Assembly (NCBI RefSeq): GCF_900640175.1
Contig: NZ_CAAAJC010000014.1
Coordinates: 17,794-81,793 of the forward strand
Reading direction: 5' to 3'
Length of the DNA stretch: 64,000 nt
From: Legionella sp. W10-070
Lineage (GTDB): Bacteria > Pseudomonadota > Gammaproteobacteria > Legionellales > Legionellaceae
In this document: positions 29,548 to 38,348 of the stretch, piece by piece
How the letters are laid out: every line of letters begins with the position of its first letter
How positions within the stretch are numbered: position 1 is the first letter of the stretch
Notes under the pieces: generated by a model
Databases searched by the model: none
Told to the model about the DNA's origin: nothing
What the model saw: only the letters and a program-made list of their open reading frames with translations
Program-made: the position numbers and the translations under genes

Positions 29548-29564
29548 GTACAGCATATTACATG
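29545..29564. promoter_or_regulatory. Inverted repeat overlapping the bioB promoter (candidate operator)
   Basis: catgta (29545-29550), an 8-base spacer and tacatg (29559-29564) form a perfect dyad that overlaps the -10 and the expected transcription start. It does not look like the E. coli BirA operator half-site (ttgtaaacc), so the regulator is uncertain. Confidence 0.4.
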
Positions 29565-29588
29565 GTAGTCTTACCGAAGGAGATTTAA

Positions 29589-30536
29589 ATGAGTAATAGT
29601 CGCTGGAGTTTAAATGAGGTTACTAAAATTTATGAACAACCATTTAATAATTTGCTCTATACAGCACATAAAACCCACAGGGAAAATCATCCAGCCAATA
29701 CGTTGCAGCCTGCTAAATTATTAAGTATCAAAACGGGTGCTTGCCCTGAAGATTGCGGATATTGCTCACAAAGCGGTCATCATAAGACCCATGTTGAGAA
29801 AGAGAAATTAATGGCGACAGAGGAGGTTCTGGCAAAGGCCAAAGAGGCGAAGGAGAATGGTGCCAAACGTTTTTGTATGGGAGCTGCCTGGCGCTGTCCT
29901 CCCGAAAAAGTGATGCCCCAGTTAAAAGAAATGATTGCTGGTGTGAAAGCAATGGGGCTGGAAACCTGCATGACTCTAGGCATGCTTAGTCTTGAACAAG
30001 CCAGTACATTAAAAGAGGCTGGGTTGGATTACTATAACCATAATATAGATACCTCACCTTCCTACTACGATAAAGTTGTCACAACGAGACAATTTAGTGA
30101 TCGTTTGGAGACAATAGAAAATGTTCGTCAGGCAGGAATCAATGTTTGCTGTGGTGGCATTTTGGGGCTAGGTGAAACACGCGAGGATCGGATTGAATTT
30201 TTACTGACTCTGGCAAATATGGAAACGCCTCCTGAAAGCGTTCCTATTAATCGATTGATTCCGGTAGAAGGCACCCCATTGGCAAAGGCCCAACCTGTTG
30301 AAGGCATCGAATTAGTGCGAACCATTGCCACTGCTCGAATCCTGATGCCTGTCAGCGCGATTCGATTGACCGCCGGAAGAACAGCCATGAGTGATGAGCT
30401 GCAGGCGCTTTGCTATTTTGCAGGTGCTAACTCTATTTTTATTGGTGATAAATTACTAACGGAAGCTAATCCGCAACAAGATAAAGATAAACAGCTATTT
30501 GAAAAACTAGGGTTGAGCACCTTTGCCGAAGCATGA
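29589..30536 (+). CDS. bioB: Biotin synthase
   Basis: The radical-SAM enzyme inserts sulfur into dethiobiotin. The iron-sulfur motif [10 protein letters not shown] (residues ~53-62) is present, with [30 protein letters not shown] and the second-cluster Arg in [13 protein letters not shown] sequence (RLTAGRTAM). The length of 315 residues is normal. ATG 29589 follows a good aaggag site. It overlaps bioF by 4 bases (ATGA). Confidence 0.96.
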   Translation: MSNSRWSLNEVTKIYEQPFNNLLYTAHKTHRENHPANTLQPAKLLSIKTGACPEDCGYCSQSGHHKTHVEKEKLMATEEVLAKAKEAKENGAKRFCMGAAWRCPPEKVMPQLKEMIAGVKAMGLETCMTLGMLSLEQASTLKEAGLDYYNHNIDTSPSYYDKVVTTRQFSDRLETIENVRQAGINVCCGGILGLGETREDRIEFLLTLANMETPPESVPINRLIPVEGTPLAKAQPVEGIELVRTIATARILMPVSAIRLTAGRTAMSDELQALCYFAGANSIFIGDKLLTEANPQQDKDKQLFEKLGLSTFAEA

Positions 30537-31669
30537 TAAACCAATTAATTGTTGATTATTCACATCGACTTCTACAACAAGGATTATATCGACAGCGGAG
30601 CGTAGTCAGTTGGGATGCTGAACTATTAAATTTCAGTTCTAATGATTACCTGTCATTAAAACAGGATAAGCGAGTTGGTAAAGCCTACCAGACCGGTTTT
30701 GAGAAATACCCATCAGGTAGTAGTGGTTCCATGGTTGTTTGTGGTTATCACCCAGTTCATAAAAAATTGGAAGAAGCGTTTTCAAAGGCGTTGCAAGTTG
30801 ATGATGCACTGTTATTCAGCTCGGGATATGCGGCAAATCTGGGCGTGGTTTCCCTGTTGGCTGGTGCAGGGGGGCATTTGCTTATAGATAAAGCGCTACA
30901 TGCTTCATTATATGACGGCATTAAACTGGCTGATGCCCGGTATACCCGTTTTATGCACAATGAGGCTGATAGTTTATCCAGTAAATTAGCAAAAAACATC
31001 CTTAATCCAGTTGTTTTGACGGAGGGTATTTTCAGTATGAGTGGCCAGATGGCGCCTCTGGCTCAAATAAGCCAGGTAGCAAAACAATTTGAGGCAGCCC
31101 TTGTTGTTGATGAGGCGCATGCTTTTGGTATCTGTGGGGAGCAGGGGTTAGGTGCTGTGGTTTGTGATGAGCTAACACAAGAGGAAGTACCGTTAAGGAT
31201 TATACCTTTTGGTAAATCCTTTGCCTCCCAGGGAGCTGTCGTCGCTGGTCAAAAAGTCTGGATTGATGCCTTGCTTCAATCAGCAAGGTCGTATATCTAT
31301 TCAACGGCAATAAGTCCTGCAATGAGTTACGGGGTATTGGAAACGCTCACTATTATCAGAGAATCTGACGACAGGCGAAGGAAACTTTTTCAATTAATTG
31401 ACTATTTTCGGAAAGCAATTGAAAATTCTCCGTTAAAATGGCAAAACTCAACGACTCCTATCCAGCAACTTAAACTAGGTTGTCCACACAAGGCGCTTGA
31501 TTATACAAAAAAATTAAGAAATCAGGGAATTTTTTGCCAAGCCATACGTGAACCGACTGTTAGCAAAAAAAATACCGGATTAAGAATAATTTTAAACTGC
31601 CATCATGAACCAGAAGATATTGATAAACTGCTTTCAGCATTAAGCGTGATTTATGAAACTGAATATTGA
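30533..31669 (+). CDS. bioF: 8-amino-7-oxononanoate synthase
   Basis: PLP enzyme (378 residues) that condenses pimeloyl thioester with L-alanine to give KAPA. Motifs are [49 protein letters not shown] and the PLP lysine in [15 protein letters not shown]. It overlaps bioB by 4 bases and bioH by 17, so the four genes are one operon. Confidence 0.95.
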   Translation: MINQLIVDYSHRLLQQGLYRQRSVVSWDAELLNFSSNDYLSLKQDKRVGKAYQTGFEKYPSGSSGSMVVCGYHPVHKKLEEAFSKALQVDDALLFSSGYAANLGVVSLLAGAGGHLLIDKALHASLYDGIKLADARYTRFMHNEADSLSSKLAKNILNPVVLTEGIFSMSGQMAPLAQISQVAKQFEAALVVDEAHAFGICGEQGLGAVVCDELTQEEVPLRIIPFGKSFASQGAVVAGQKVWIDALLQSARSYIYSTAISPAMSYGVLETLTIIRESDDRRRKLFQLIDYFRKAIENSPLKWQNSTTPIQQLKLGCPHKALDYTKKLRNQGIFCQAIREPTVSKKNTGLRIILNCHHEPEDIDKLLSALSVIYETEY

Positions 31670-32372
31670 AATAAGAGGACGGGGACCTGCTTTAGTTTTA
31701 TTTCATGGATGGGGTTTTGACCATAAAATATGGCTGCCTTTAGCTAACCAGATGGACTCCTGCTATTCTTTGTTTCTGGTTGATTTGCCAGGTTTTGGAG
31801 CAAGTTCTTTAATGAACTGGACGGATTTTAAGCAAAATTTGCTACAACAATTACCGGATTGTTTTGCCAGTATTGGTTGGTCAATGGGCGGGTTGTTTGC
31901 TACTCGACTGGCACTTGAGGCATCAGAGCGCGTAAGTCATCTGGTCAATATTGCTTCCTCCCCGCGATTCATTCGTGAGGACAATTGGCCAGGGGTTGAT
32001 AAAATCATATTTAACAATTTTCTTAATAACTTAACCGGGAATCCCAGACAAACTCTTTCACAGTTTATTCGGCTGCAATCCAATAATCAGGATTATATAT
32101 ACCCTGATGAATCGATACCTGAAGTAGACAGTTTGCAGGCTGGATTGGAAATCCTTGCCAATTGGGATCTTCGTCAATCATTGGCTGGCTTTAACAAACC
32201 CACTTGCTATATGTTTGGTAACCTGGATGCGATTACACCACGCCTGACAATGCCTGCGATGCAAAAAACATATCCGGATTTCCATTACATCCTATTTAAA
32301 AAGGCCGCCCATATGCCTTTTCTGTCGCATCAGGATGAGTTTATTAACCAATTAAAGCAGGTATTGGAATGA
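31653..32372 (+). CDS. bioH: Pimeloyl-ACP methyl ester carboxylesterase
   Basis: The alpha/beta-hydrolase (239 residues) removes the methyl group of pimeloyl-ACP methyl ester and so ends BioC-dependent pimelate synthesis. Features are LVLFHGWGFDHKIW (oxyanion hole), the nucleophile elbow GWSMGG (Ser near residue 80), FGNLDAITP (Asp) and AAHMPFLSH (His). Its position inside bioBFHD supports BioH rather than another esterase. Confidence 0.92.
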   Translation: MKLNIEIRGRGPALVLFHGWGFDHKIWLPLANQMDSCYSLFLVDLPGFGASSLMNWTDFKQNLLQQLPDCFASIGWSMGGLFATRLALEASERVSHLVNIASSPRFIREDNWPGVDKIIFNNFLNNLTGNPRQTLSQFIRLQSNNQDYIYPDESIPEVDSLQAGLEILANWDLRQSLAGFNKPTCYMFGNLDAITPRLTMPAMQKTYPDFHYILFKKAAHMPFLSHQDEFINQLKQVLE

Positions 32373-33061
32373 GACGTTTCTTTATTACGGGTACTGATAC
32401 TGATTGCGGGAAAACTTATGTAACATGTCAGTTACTTGAATTTCTGATTAGTCATGATAATGATGCTCTTGCTATAAAACCGGTAGCAAGCGGTTGTTTT
32501 GAAAGAGATGGACAATGGCAGAATGAGGATTTAATTCATTTGCAAAAATATAATGTTCATTCGCGTTATTCAATTAATGGTTGGCAATTTCCTTCTCCTG
32601 TTTCACCACATCTTGCGGCAAAGGAAACAGGTTATAAGTTATCAATCAAAGAAATTGCCGCCTTTTGCCAAAAGGAAGAGTTCGACAATCTTGATTACCT
32701 GCTTATTGAAGGAGCAGGGGGTTTATTAGTTCCATTAAATGAGCAGGAAACCTGGTTGGATTTTTTACAACTTACTCAAATACCAGTTATTTTAGTGGTT
32801 GGCATGCGGCTTGGCTGTATAAACCATGCGTTACTTACTGATGTGGTGCTTCAGATAAACCACATTCCTTGCGCAGGGTGGATAGCTAATTGCCTGGATC
32901 CGAATATGCTCGCCCTGGCTGACAATATCGCTACCCTAAAGCAAAAGTTACACATGCCTTTGCTTGCTACAATCCCACATCAAGGAGCGCTGGATTTTAA
33001 TCTGTCTGGCATTGGTTGCCATCTCAATAAGGAGTACTTAGCGTCTCTTTCAGAAAAGTAA
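32369..33061 (+). CDS. bioD: Dethiobiotin synthetase
   Basis: ATP-dependent ring closure of diaminopelargonic acid to dethiobiotin. The 230-residue protein has the P-loop GTDTDCGKTYV at residues 7-17, AIKPVASGC and LLIEGAGGLLVPLN. It is the last gene of bioBFHD and overlaps the convergent LysR gene at its 3' end by 38 bases. There is no bioC downstream. Confidence 0.95.
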   Translation: MRRFFITGTDTDCGKTYVTCQLLEFLISHDNDALAIKPVASGCFERDGQWQNEDLIHLQKYNVHSRYSINGWQFPSPVSPHLAAKETGYKLSIKEIAAFCQKEEFDNLDYLLIEGAGGLLVPLNEQETWLDFLQLTQIPVILVVGMRLGCINHALLTDVVLQINHIPCAGWIANCLDPNMLALADNIATLKQKLHMPLLATIPHQGALDFNLSGIGCHLNKEYLASLSEK

Positions 33062-33914
33062 TAAATGCCGCAATTTTAGGGGAGCTGTACTTTAGCCCAG
33101 GGTAAACTGCATAGATTGGCATGCTTGTTGTTTTATATGCCTCAAAAAGCACTGTTAACTGTCCCTGCTGAATGCCTTTGCGAACGATATAATCTGGCAA
33201 CATTGCAATTCCTTTTCCTGCCAATAATGCCTCATAAATTACAACGTCATTATTGCAGAATAAATTTCCGGTAACGTTAAATTTCTTTTCTAATCCATTC
33301 AAGCTAAGGCTCCAGGTCAGATGACCTGGATCGGCTGAATAAAATAGGCAATTTTTATCGATTAACTCTTCTGGTGTTGCTGGAATCCCGTAAGTACTCA
33401 AGTATTTTGGCGAGGCGCAGACAATAAATTTAAATTCACCAATTTTTCTTGCAATTAATCTTTCATCCGGGTCTGCTGTAATTCTAATTGCAATATCAAT
33501 ATTCTCCTGTATTAAATCCACAATACGTGGTGTTGCCTCCAATTCGATAGATACCTCAGGGTATTTTTCCATGAAAAGAGGTAATACAGGGGCTAAACAT
33601 CGGGTACACATTGAAGGGGAAGCGGTAATCGATAAACGCCCGACAGGTGCTTGTTTCATACTTTCAACAACCGATCTGGCAATATTTTTTTCACGTATTA
33701 TCTTGGCGCAGGACAGATAAAATTCTGATCCTGCCTCAGTGAGGTTAAGTCGCCTTGTTGTCCTGTGTAATAATTTTGCGCCCAGTGTTTGTTCAAGATT
33801 AGTAATCTGCATGCTGACATAGCTTTTTGAAAGATTTAGTTTTTTGGCTGCTTTAGAAAAACTGTTTTCAGTAGCCACATAATAAAAAACTTCCATTTCA
33901 TTTAAGAAACTCAT
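33024..33914 (-). CDS. LysR-family transcriptional regulator
   Basis: The 296-residue protein has an N-terminal winged helix-turn-helix (FYYVATENSFSKAAKKLNLSKSYVSMQITNLEQTLGAKLLHRTTRRLNLTEAG, residues ~8-58) and a C-terminal substrate-binding domain. It resembles the CrgA/AaeR-like LysR group. The start is ATG 33914 with MSFLNEMEVFYYV; a TTG at 33938 is in frame but unlikely. LysR regulators often control a divergent neighbour, here the toxin-like gene at 34039, but the spacing (124 bases) shows no obvious T-N11-A site that I can be sure of. Confidence 0.88.
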   Translation of the reverse strand: MSFLNEMEVFYYVATENSFSKAAKKLNLSKSYVSMQITNLEQTLGAKLLHRTTRRLNLTEAGSEFYLSCAKIIREKNIARSVVESMKQAPVGRLSITASPSMCTRCLAPVLPLFMEKYPEVSIELEATPRIVDLIQENIDIAIRITADPDERLIARKIGEFKFIVCASPKYLSTYGIPATPEELIDKNCLFYSADPGHLTWSLSLNGLEKKFNVTGNLFCNNDVVIYEALLAGKGIAMLPDYIVRKGIQQGQLTVLFEAYKTTSMPIYAVYPGLKYSSPKIAAFITFLKETLSTPY

Positions 33915-34038
33915 GAGATGCCAAACCTGATTGTTCAATACAATGAATTATTAATTCGATTTTAGGGTAATTATCAATTTACATCAAACAATATAGACTT
34001 TTCCTCGTTAAAGATAATCAAAACAATGAGGAAATGAA

Positions 34039-34476
34039 ATGAAAATAGACAAAGCAGAATTAGCTAAAAATGCAGAAAAAATGACTGAAAATATTCAAGC
34101 CAAGCAAAACCTGATGAAAGAAATTGACAACTTTAACCTCAATGCAGGAAAGGAAAAAAAGCGAATAAAATATAATCCAAATAACGTTTTGATGATTGAA
34201 AAAATAAACGAAAAAATAATTTTCCTCGAGCGAGGAGATAGCGCTGGAAAATCTGGATATAAACATGTTCTGAAGCATGCAGATGACTTTAAAAAAGGAC
34301 AGGGAATTATGGTGTCAAAAATACCTCAAACACTCTTTAATACACTAAGGAAAAATGAGATTCGAAGATACCAGGGAAAGGGAACTGGACGTCCAGTTTA
34401 TAATGGAGAGCAGGGGGCAATTGCAATTACTGTCGCAGATAATGGTTATATCGTTGGAGCTAACCCGACTAAATAA
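34039..34476 (+). CDS. BECR-like nuclease toxin-domain protein (tentative)
   Basis: The 145-residue protein has a basic, helical N-terminal 60 residues with no signal peptide, followed by a compact C-terminal domain: LERGDSAGKSGYKHVLKH (His76, His80), then ADDFKKGQGI, IPQTLFNTLRKNE, RRYQGKGTGRPVY and an ending AITVADNGYIVGANPTK. This order (early Lys-His, a Arg-rich strand, a Gly-Lys-Gly-Thr-Gly-Arg loop, a Thr strand and an IVGANP end) is what I recall from toxin domains of the Barnase-EndoU-ColicinE5-RelE class found at the ends of polymorphic toxins and phage head proteins. It would be an RNase. Start ATG 34039 follows gaggaa. No recognisable immunity gene; see neighbour. Confidence 0.6.
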   Translation: MKIDKAELAKNAEKMTENIQAKQNLMKEIDNFNLNAGKEKKRIKYNPNNVLMIEKINEKIIFLERGDSAGKSGYKHVLKHADDFKKGQGIMVSKIPQTLFNTLRKNEIRRYQGKGTGRPVYNGEQGAIAITVADNGYIVGANPTK

Positions 34477-34684
34477 TATCAGCATCTAAAAAACAGGGAT
34501 GTTTCTACCTACCTGAAGAAAATGATTTACCACTAAGTAGTATTCAATTCCAAAATGACCCCCTAGAATGGCAACAGTAATAACTTGATGCGGATTTTTT
34601 ATTATGATAGGCATTTTTACTGAGGTTGCTCTTGCATAAACAATCAAATATTATTCAATTCAAAACAAGTTAAAGCAGGTCCAA

Positions 34685-35098
34685 ATGGAAAAATTTAATT
34701 TTTTTCTCTTTATTTTAAATTTAATAGTTTCTTTTAATAGTATCGCTGGTAATTGTAAGCATGTTTATACCCTCGGAGCATATGATGAAGCTTTTTCAAA
34801 ACATATGACTATTACAAAATTAGGCCCAATTGCTGCTGTAAATGTTCCGCCAATGATTCCCAAATCATTCCTGGAGAAAGATGGTAGTTATGGTGGTGGA
34901 GAAGCATTATGTACCGTTAAGCAAGCCTGTCGTGCGTTAAAAAAGCAATTGGTATCAGGTGAACTTCCCAAAAATGAAAACTGGCATATTTATCTTCTTG
35001 ATGCTGATTGGAATCGGGATACTTATAAATTGCATGCAGATGATTTTCGTATCAAACACCCAGTGAAAGTTTTAAAGCTTGTTAGAGAGAATTGCTAA
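34685..35098 (+). CDS. Secreted cysteine-containing protein of unknown function
   Basis: The 137-residue precursor has a signal peptide (residues 1-22, ending SIAG) and four mature Cys, with the last one at the C-terminus (VRENC). The central part (EALCTVKQACRALKKQLVSGELPKNENWHIYLLDADW) appears alpha/beta. I do not recognise a family. It lies 208 bases after the toxin-like gene on the same strand and is followed by a strong inverted-repeat terminator. Confidence 0.65.
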   Translation: MEKFNFFLFILNLIVSFNSIAGNCKHVYTLGAYDEAFSKHMTITKLGPIAAVNVPPMIPKSFLEKDGSYGGGEALCTVKQACRALKKQLVSGELPKNENWHIYLLDADWNRDTYKLHADDFRIKHPVKVLKLVRENC

Positions 35099-35113
35099 GT
35101 TCTGCTTATCTTT

Positions 35114-35162
35114 TATCTGAAGTAAAAATTGAGCTGATTCAGCTCAATTTTTACTTCAGATA
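35114..35162. terminator. 24-base perfect inverted repeat between convergent genes, bidirectional terminator
   Basis: Bases 35114-35137 and 35139-35162 are exact inverted copies around one base. The central gagct-agctc core is flanked by A5 on one side and T5 on the other, so it reads as a rho-independent terminator from both directions, placed between convergent genes. Confidence 0.8.
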
Positions 35163-35248
35163 ATCTCATGGTGACTTCTAAATTGTTTCAGGAAAGCAAA
35201 CTGAAATTTAGCTGTAGTTGCCAACTGCTTTTTACGAAAGCATAGGGG

Positions 35249-36364
35249 CTATCTATGGTTTGCATCAAGTGTTAATAAGCCATTTTGTGCATTGGCAGAA
35301 ATGTCTTTGACGGGTTGCATGCCTGTCATTGGGATAGATTTAAGTTCTTTACTATTTAAATCAAAAGCACTAAGGGATATCATTTTGATATTTTGATCAT
35401 CATAGGTTTTGAAATAGTAATTAAGACCTTGCGGATCTTTTACTGTTGTTGCAAGTGTTCTATCAACGGTAGCTTTGCCATTGGTTTTAGAGCCTACCGC
35501 ACCGGGTGGTATGTCAAATTGATTGAGCAAATGAAAGGCTTCATATATGGTTGGGGTTGCGGTACTGACTGGTGTGGCTGCCGATGAAAATATAGCTGCT
35601 CTTACGAAGCGTGATGGAGGAGAAAAATCACCAGGTAATCCATGTAGGCCTGAACCTTGACCAAATGAATTTAGCTTGTATCCATCAATAATTTTGCTGG
35701 GTGCATTCATTGGAGAGAGATTGAGATAGTTGGATAAGTTTGTTAAATGCCAGTCAAATGTTGGTGAATTGGTAATCACACCAATTGGATTGTCATTGAC
35801 AACCAGTTTGCCATTGATTGGTTCAATCACAATGCTTTTACCCGTTTTATCATAAACCACATAATGAAAAGGAGGAGTGATACCCCATCCAGCAGGAGAA
35901 GTAGGCACAATAATAGCCGAATTAATATTTTGTTTAACTTCATCAACGGTTGCAAATTGAGTCAAAATCCAGTTGGGAAACTCTGTAGGTGACAAAGCTA
36001 TATTTTTATTTTGAGGGGTCACTTCTGTATAAGTGGCATAACCTGGGAAATAAAATGCGGCAGATACCAAACCCTTTTCATTTATACCGTCTACAATCGC
36101 GGCTTCACCAAAAGCATTTGCACCAACAACAGCATATTGAGCCTTATAAGCTAATCCTTTTGTACCATCAGGTAATGTGCCGCTGAATGCATAATTTCTA
36201 GGAATAATTAACCCATTCAATGGTATTGGTGAGGCGAATTCAACAGTACGCCCATTAACAACAGAGCCGTCTTTTGCCTTTAGTTGTAGTCCTGTACAAG
36301 CAAGTGTGACTGTACTTACAATAGTGCTCACCAGTATGAATAATAATCGTAGCGTTTGTGTCAT
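35249..36364 (-). CDS. Linear amide C-N hydrolase, choloylglycine hydrolase family
   Basis: An Ntn hydrolase related to bile-salt hydrolases and penicillin V acylases. A signal peptide (MTQTLRLLFILVSTIVSTVTLA) is followed directly by CTGLQL, so the catalytic Cys becomes residue 1 of the mature protein, as in exported members. The NGRTVEF, NSPTFDWHLTNL and GLPGDFSPPSRFVRA motifs are typical of the family. The product is 371 residues from ATG 36364, which has an aagga ribosome site; a GTG at 36379 adds five residues. Substrate unknown; acyl-homoserine lactone or fatty-amide cleavage is possible. Confidence 0.88.
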   Translation of the reverse strand: MTQTLRLLFILVSTIVSTVTLACTGLQLKAKDGSVVNGRTVEFASPIPLNGLIIPRNYAFSGTLPDGTKGLAYKAQYAVVGANAFGEAAIVDGINEKGLVSAAFYFPGYATYTEVTPQNKNIALSPTEFPNWILTQFATVDEVKQNINSAIIVPTSPAGWGITPPFHYVVYDKTGKSIVIEPINGKLVVNDNPIGVITNSPTFDWHLTNLSNYLNLSPMNAPSKIIDGYKLNSFGQGSGLHGLPGDFSPPSRFVRAAIFSSAATPVSTATPTIYEAFHLLNQFDIPPGAVGSKTNGKATVDRTLATTVKDPQGLNYYFKTYDDQNIKMISLSAFDLNSKELKSIPMTGMQPVKDISANAQNGLLTLDANHR

Positions 36365-36455
36365 GAAAATCCTTTTCACTATAGTCTCCTAAGAGATTGT
36401 CCATTAAAATACCATTCCGCTCCGAGAGATCAATGTGAGCCGATAATAGATTACG

Positions 36456-36641
36456 CTATTTTTTAAACTCACGTATTTTTTTATCAGTATTATATTGAGA
36501 AAGGGAGTATACAGCCCATAACGCAGCGGGTATCCATCCAATAAGTGTTATTTGCAGTATCAAGCATATGATACCTGCTAATGGGCGTCTAATTGTAAAA
36601 AATACAGTAAAGGGTAAGAATATAGCCAAGAGCAAACGCAT
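36456..36641 (-). CDS. YqaE/Pmp3-family small membrane protein
   Basis: The 61-residue protein from ATG 36641 has two membrane segments and the family pattern LLAIFLPFTVFFTIRRPLAGIICLILQITLIGWIPAALWAVY. Pmp3 proteins affect membrane potential and cation tolerance. The frame is open upstream to a TTG at 36731 (adds 30 residues, polar, no ribosome site); I prefer the shorter form because it matches the usual family length. Confidence 0.72.
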   Translation of the reverse strand: MRLLLAIFLPFTVFFTIRRPLAGIICLILQITLIGWIPAALWAVYSLSQYNTDKKIREFKK

Positions 36642-36797
36642 TTGAATTCCAACACTTAAATAAAAATTCTTTTGATTGTATTCGTTTGAAATTTTATAAT
36701 CAATAGAGTCTTTGCTACGGATGTACTCCAATACAAACTTTGATGGATAGCAAACAAATCTGGATGGAAAAATTTATAAACTAAATTTGACCTTCTG

Positions 36798-36880
36798 AAA
36801 AACCGGCAACTGTCAGATCAGGTTTGAACTACTACAGATCCCTTATAGTCAGGTGCAAGGGAAACCACGTCAGTTACCGG
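36798..36880 (-). ncRNA. Structured element with U-run: complex terminator or small RNA
   Basis: On the minus strand an outer stem pairs 36871-36880 with 36803-36812 (nine of ten) and is followed by TTTTT (36802-36798). Between the arms are about 58 bases with at least one inner stem (ccctt 36840-36844 against aaggg 36857-36861) and gatc direct copies. It is larger than an ordinary terminator hairpin. It lies after the 36900-37661 gene on the same strand. It may be a terminator, a small RNA, or the end of a lost insertion sequence. Confidence 0.45.
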
Positions 36881-36899
36881 CCAACTGTATTTGAACCGA

Positions 36900-37661
36900 T
36901 CATCGCTCTGGAGCAGATATATGCCGCTGTTCCTCTTCTTGAGAAGGGGTTTGAGCTTTCATCCCTTGCAGTGCTCCCTTAATATCTTTAGTTGCTGCTA
37001 TTCTTTCACGTATTTCCTGAGTTCGGTGTTCAATCTCATCCATACTTTCATCAATAGCCATAGAGTTATAACTACCAGCACCCAAGGTATCTTCGCTTAT
37101 AGCGCCATAACTGAAAGTTGCTTTAACAGCACCATATAGGGTATGTGCCCAGTGTCCTACCCCGGCTGCTGCAGCCTGTTTTCTGATAGGCTCCATGGCC
37201 TCCTCATCTAATCCAACCTCAGCAGCAATTTTTCCTTGCTCCATAATCTCACTTTTCTCACGTCCGAACGATTTGGCGATTAAAGTTTCGGATGCCAAAT
37301 CAAACCCCGGGGAAAAACGACTCTGCCTATACTTACCATGCTCAGCCTGCATCACAAAAAGAGCAAGCTCTGTCGGATTTAAACCAACCCCATATTCGTT
37401 CAATGCTCGATTAACACCCCTGACTTCAGGAGGTGGTTCTATGGCATCAAGCATTTCTCTGTTTTCATCTTGCCATTTTTCAGGAGGAGGCTGAGGTGTA
37501 GTAACTCCTCGACCCACCGCCCAGGTCGCTTGCATGTAATCCCATATTCTAGGCTGATAAGGCTGGCGAAATGTTTCGTATGATGCATAGGCTCCGCCAA
37601 CCAATCCACTGGCTACAGCCATTCGTTGCATTGCCTTTATTACCCTGGATGAAACAGCCAT
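36900..37661 (-). CDS. Hypothetical protein, second gene of a candidate effector pair
   Basis: The 253-residue protein has one weak hydrophobic stretch near residues 10-30, a Pro-rich linker (VTTPQPPPEKW) and a charged helical C-terminal region ending EEEQRHISAPER, which is Glu-rich as in many Dot/Icm signals. No family is recognised. ATG 37661 has a good ggagat ribosome site. It lies 87 bases downstream of the cysteine-protease-like gene on the same strand, so the two are probably cotranscribed. Confidence 0.6.
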   Translation of the reverse strand: MAVSSRVIKAMQRMAVASGLVGGAYASYETFRQPYQPRIWDYMQATWAVGRGVTTPQPPPEKWQDENREMLDAIEPPPEVRGVNRALNEYGVGLNPTELALFVMQAEHGKYRQSRFSPGFDLASETLIAKSFGREKSEIMEQGKIAAEVGLDEEAMEPIRKQAAAAGVGHWAHTLYGAVKATFSYGAISEDTLGAGSYNSMAIDESMDEIEHRTQEIRERIAATKDIKGALQGMKAQTPSQEEEQRHISAPER

Positions 37662-37748
37662 GTCATCTCCTATTATTTATCCATTATGAATATAGTTCAT
37701 TTGTGCGAAATATGGCGTTTACAGGGAAAAATTAATCAGAGATAAGGG

Positions 37749-38348
37749 TCATCTACTTTTAGCGATACTGGCATCCATATTTTCTTTCTCTGGATAAGTG
37801 CGCGCTATTATTTTTGCCATAAAGGAATGAACCTTCTTACAATCTTCCGTGACAAGACCGCCAGGGAAGTCGGCATCAAAAAAACGGCAAGTATCGCCTT
37901 CCTTGATAAGACCAACCATATGAGACGTATGATGTTCGGTAGGCACTGAGAACATTGTGTATTTTGAATTCCCACATAATTTGCTAATGTTATCAGGGTC
38001 AGTTACCTGGGAACGAGAAGCCTTTTCTATGGAATAGGCAGTTTTTGTACTTTCAAAAGCAGGATAACGGAAGTTTGGATTTCCTTCATCAAGCATTTTT
38101 CTTTGAATTCCGGCTTGCTCAATTGCTCGCTGATAAAACAATCGCCCATCATTAATCAATGTATTCGGAGCTTCTTTGGCAATATCACTCGCTATAAAAG
38201 CATTGGTTAACTGATTACAAAGTCCTGGTTCTATCAAGCCATGCTGCCGCAGCATATTGGTTTGAGTAGTGAATTTTTCCTTAGTTTCATTTGGACTTAC
38301 TTTCTCCGTATCCTCTTTTTTTCGGTGACTTGCAAACCATTGGAACAT
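37749..38348 (-). CDS. Candidate papain-fold (YopT/C58-like) cysteine protease
   Basis: The 199-residue protein has no signal peptide. Three positions fit a Cys-His-Asp triad in family order: GLCNQLTNAFIASD (Cys44 at a helix start), HHTSHMVGLIKEG (His143) and CRFFDADFPGG (Asp158, 15 residues after the His). The spacing between His and Asp and the FFD-x-(D/N)-F end resemble YopT-type cysteine proteases, which cleave prenylated Rho GTPases. It is shorter than YopT and the family link is by pattern only. ATG 38348 has a strong aaggagatatcct ribosome site. Effector role is inferred. Confidence 0.6.
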   Translation of the reverse strand: MFQWFASHRKKEDTEKVSPNETKEKFTTQTNMLRQHGLIEPGLCNQLTNAFIASDIAKEAPNTLINDGRLFYQRAIEQAGIQRKMLDEGNPNFRYPAFESTKTAYSIEKASRSQVTDPDNISKLCGNSKYTMFSVPTEHHTSHMVGLIKEGDTCRFFDADFPGGLVTEDCKKVHSFMAKIIARTYPEKENMDASIAKSR

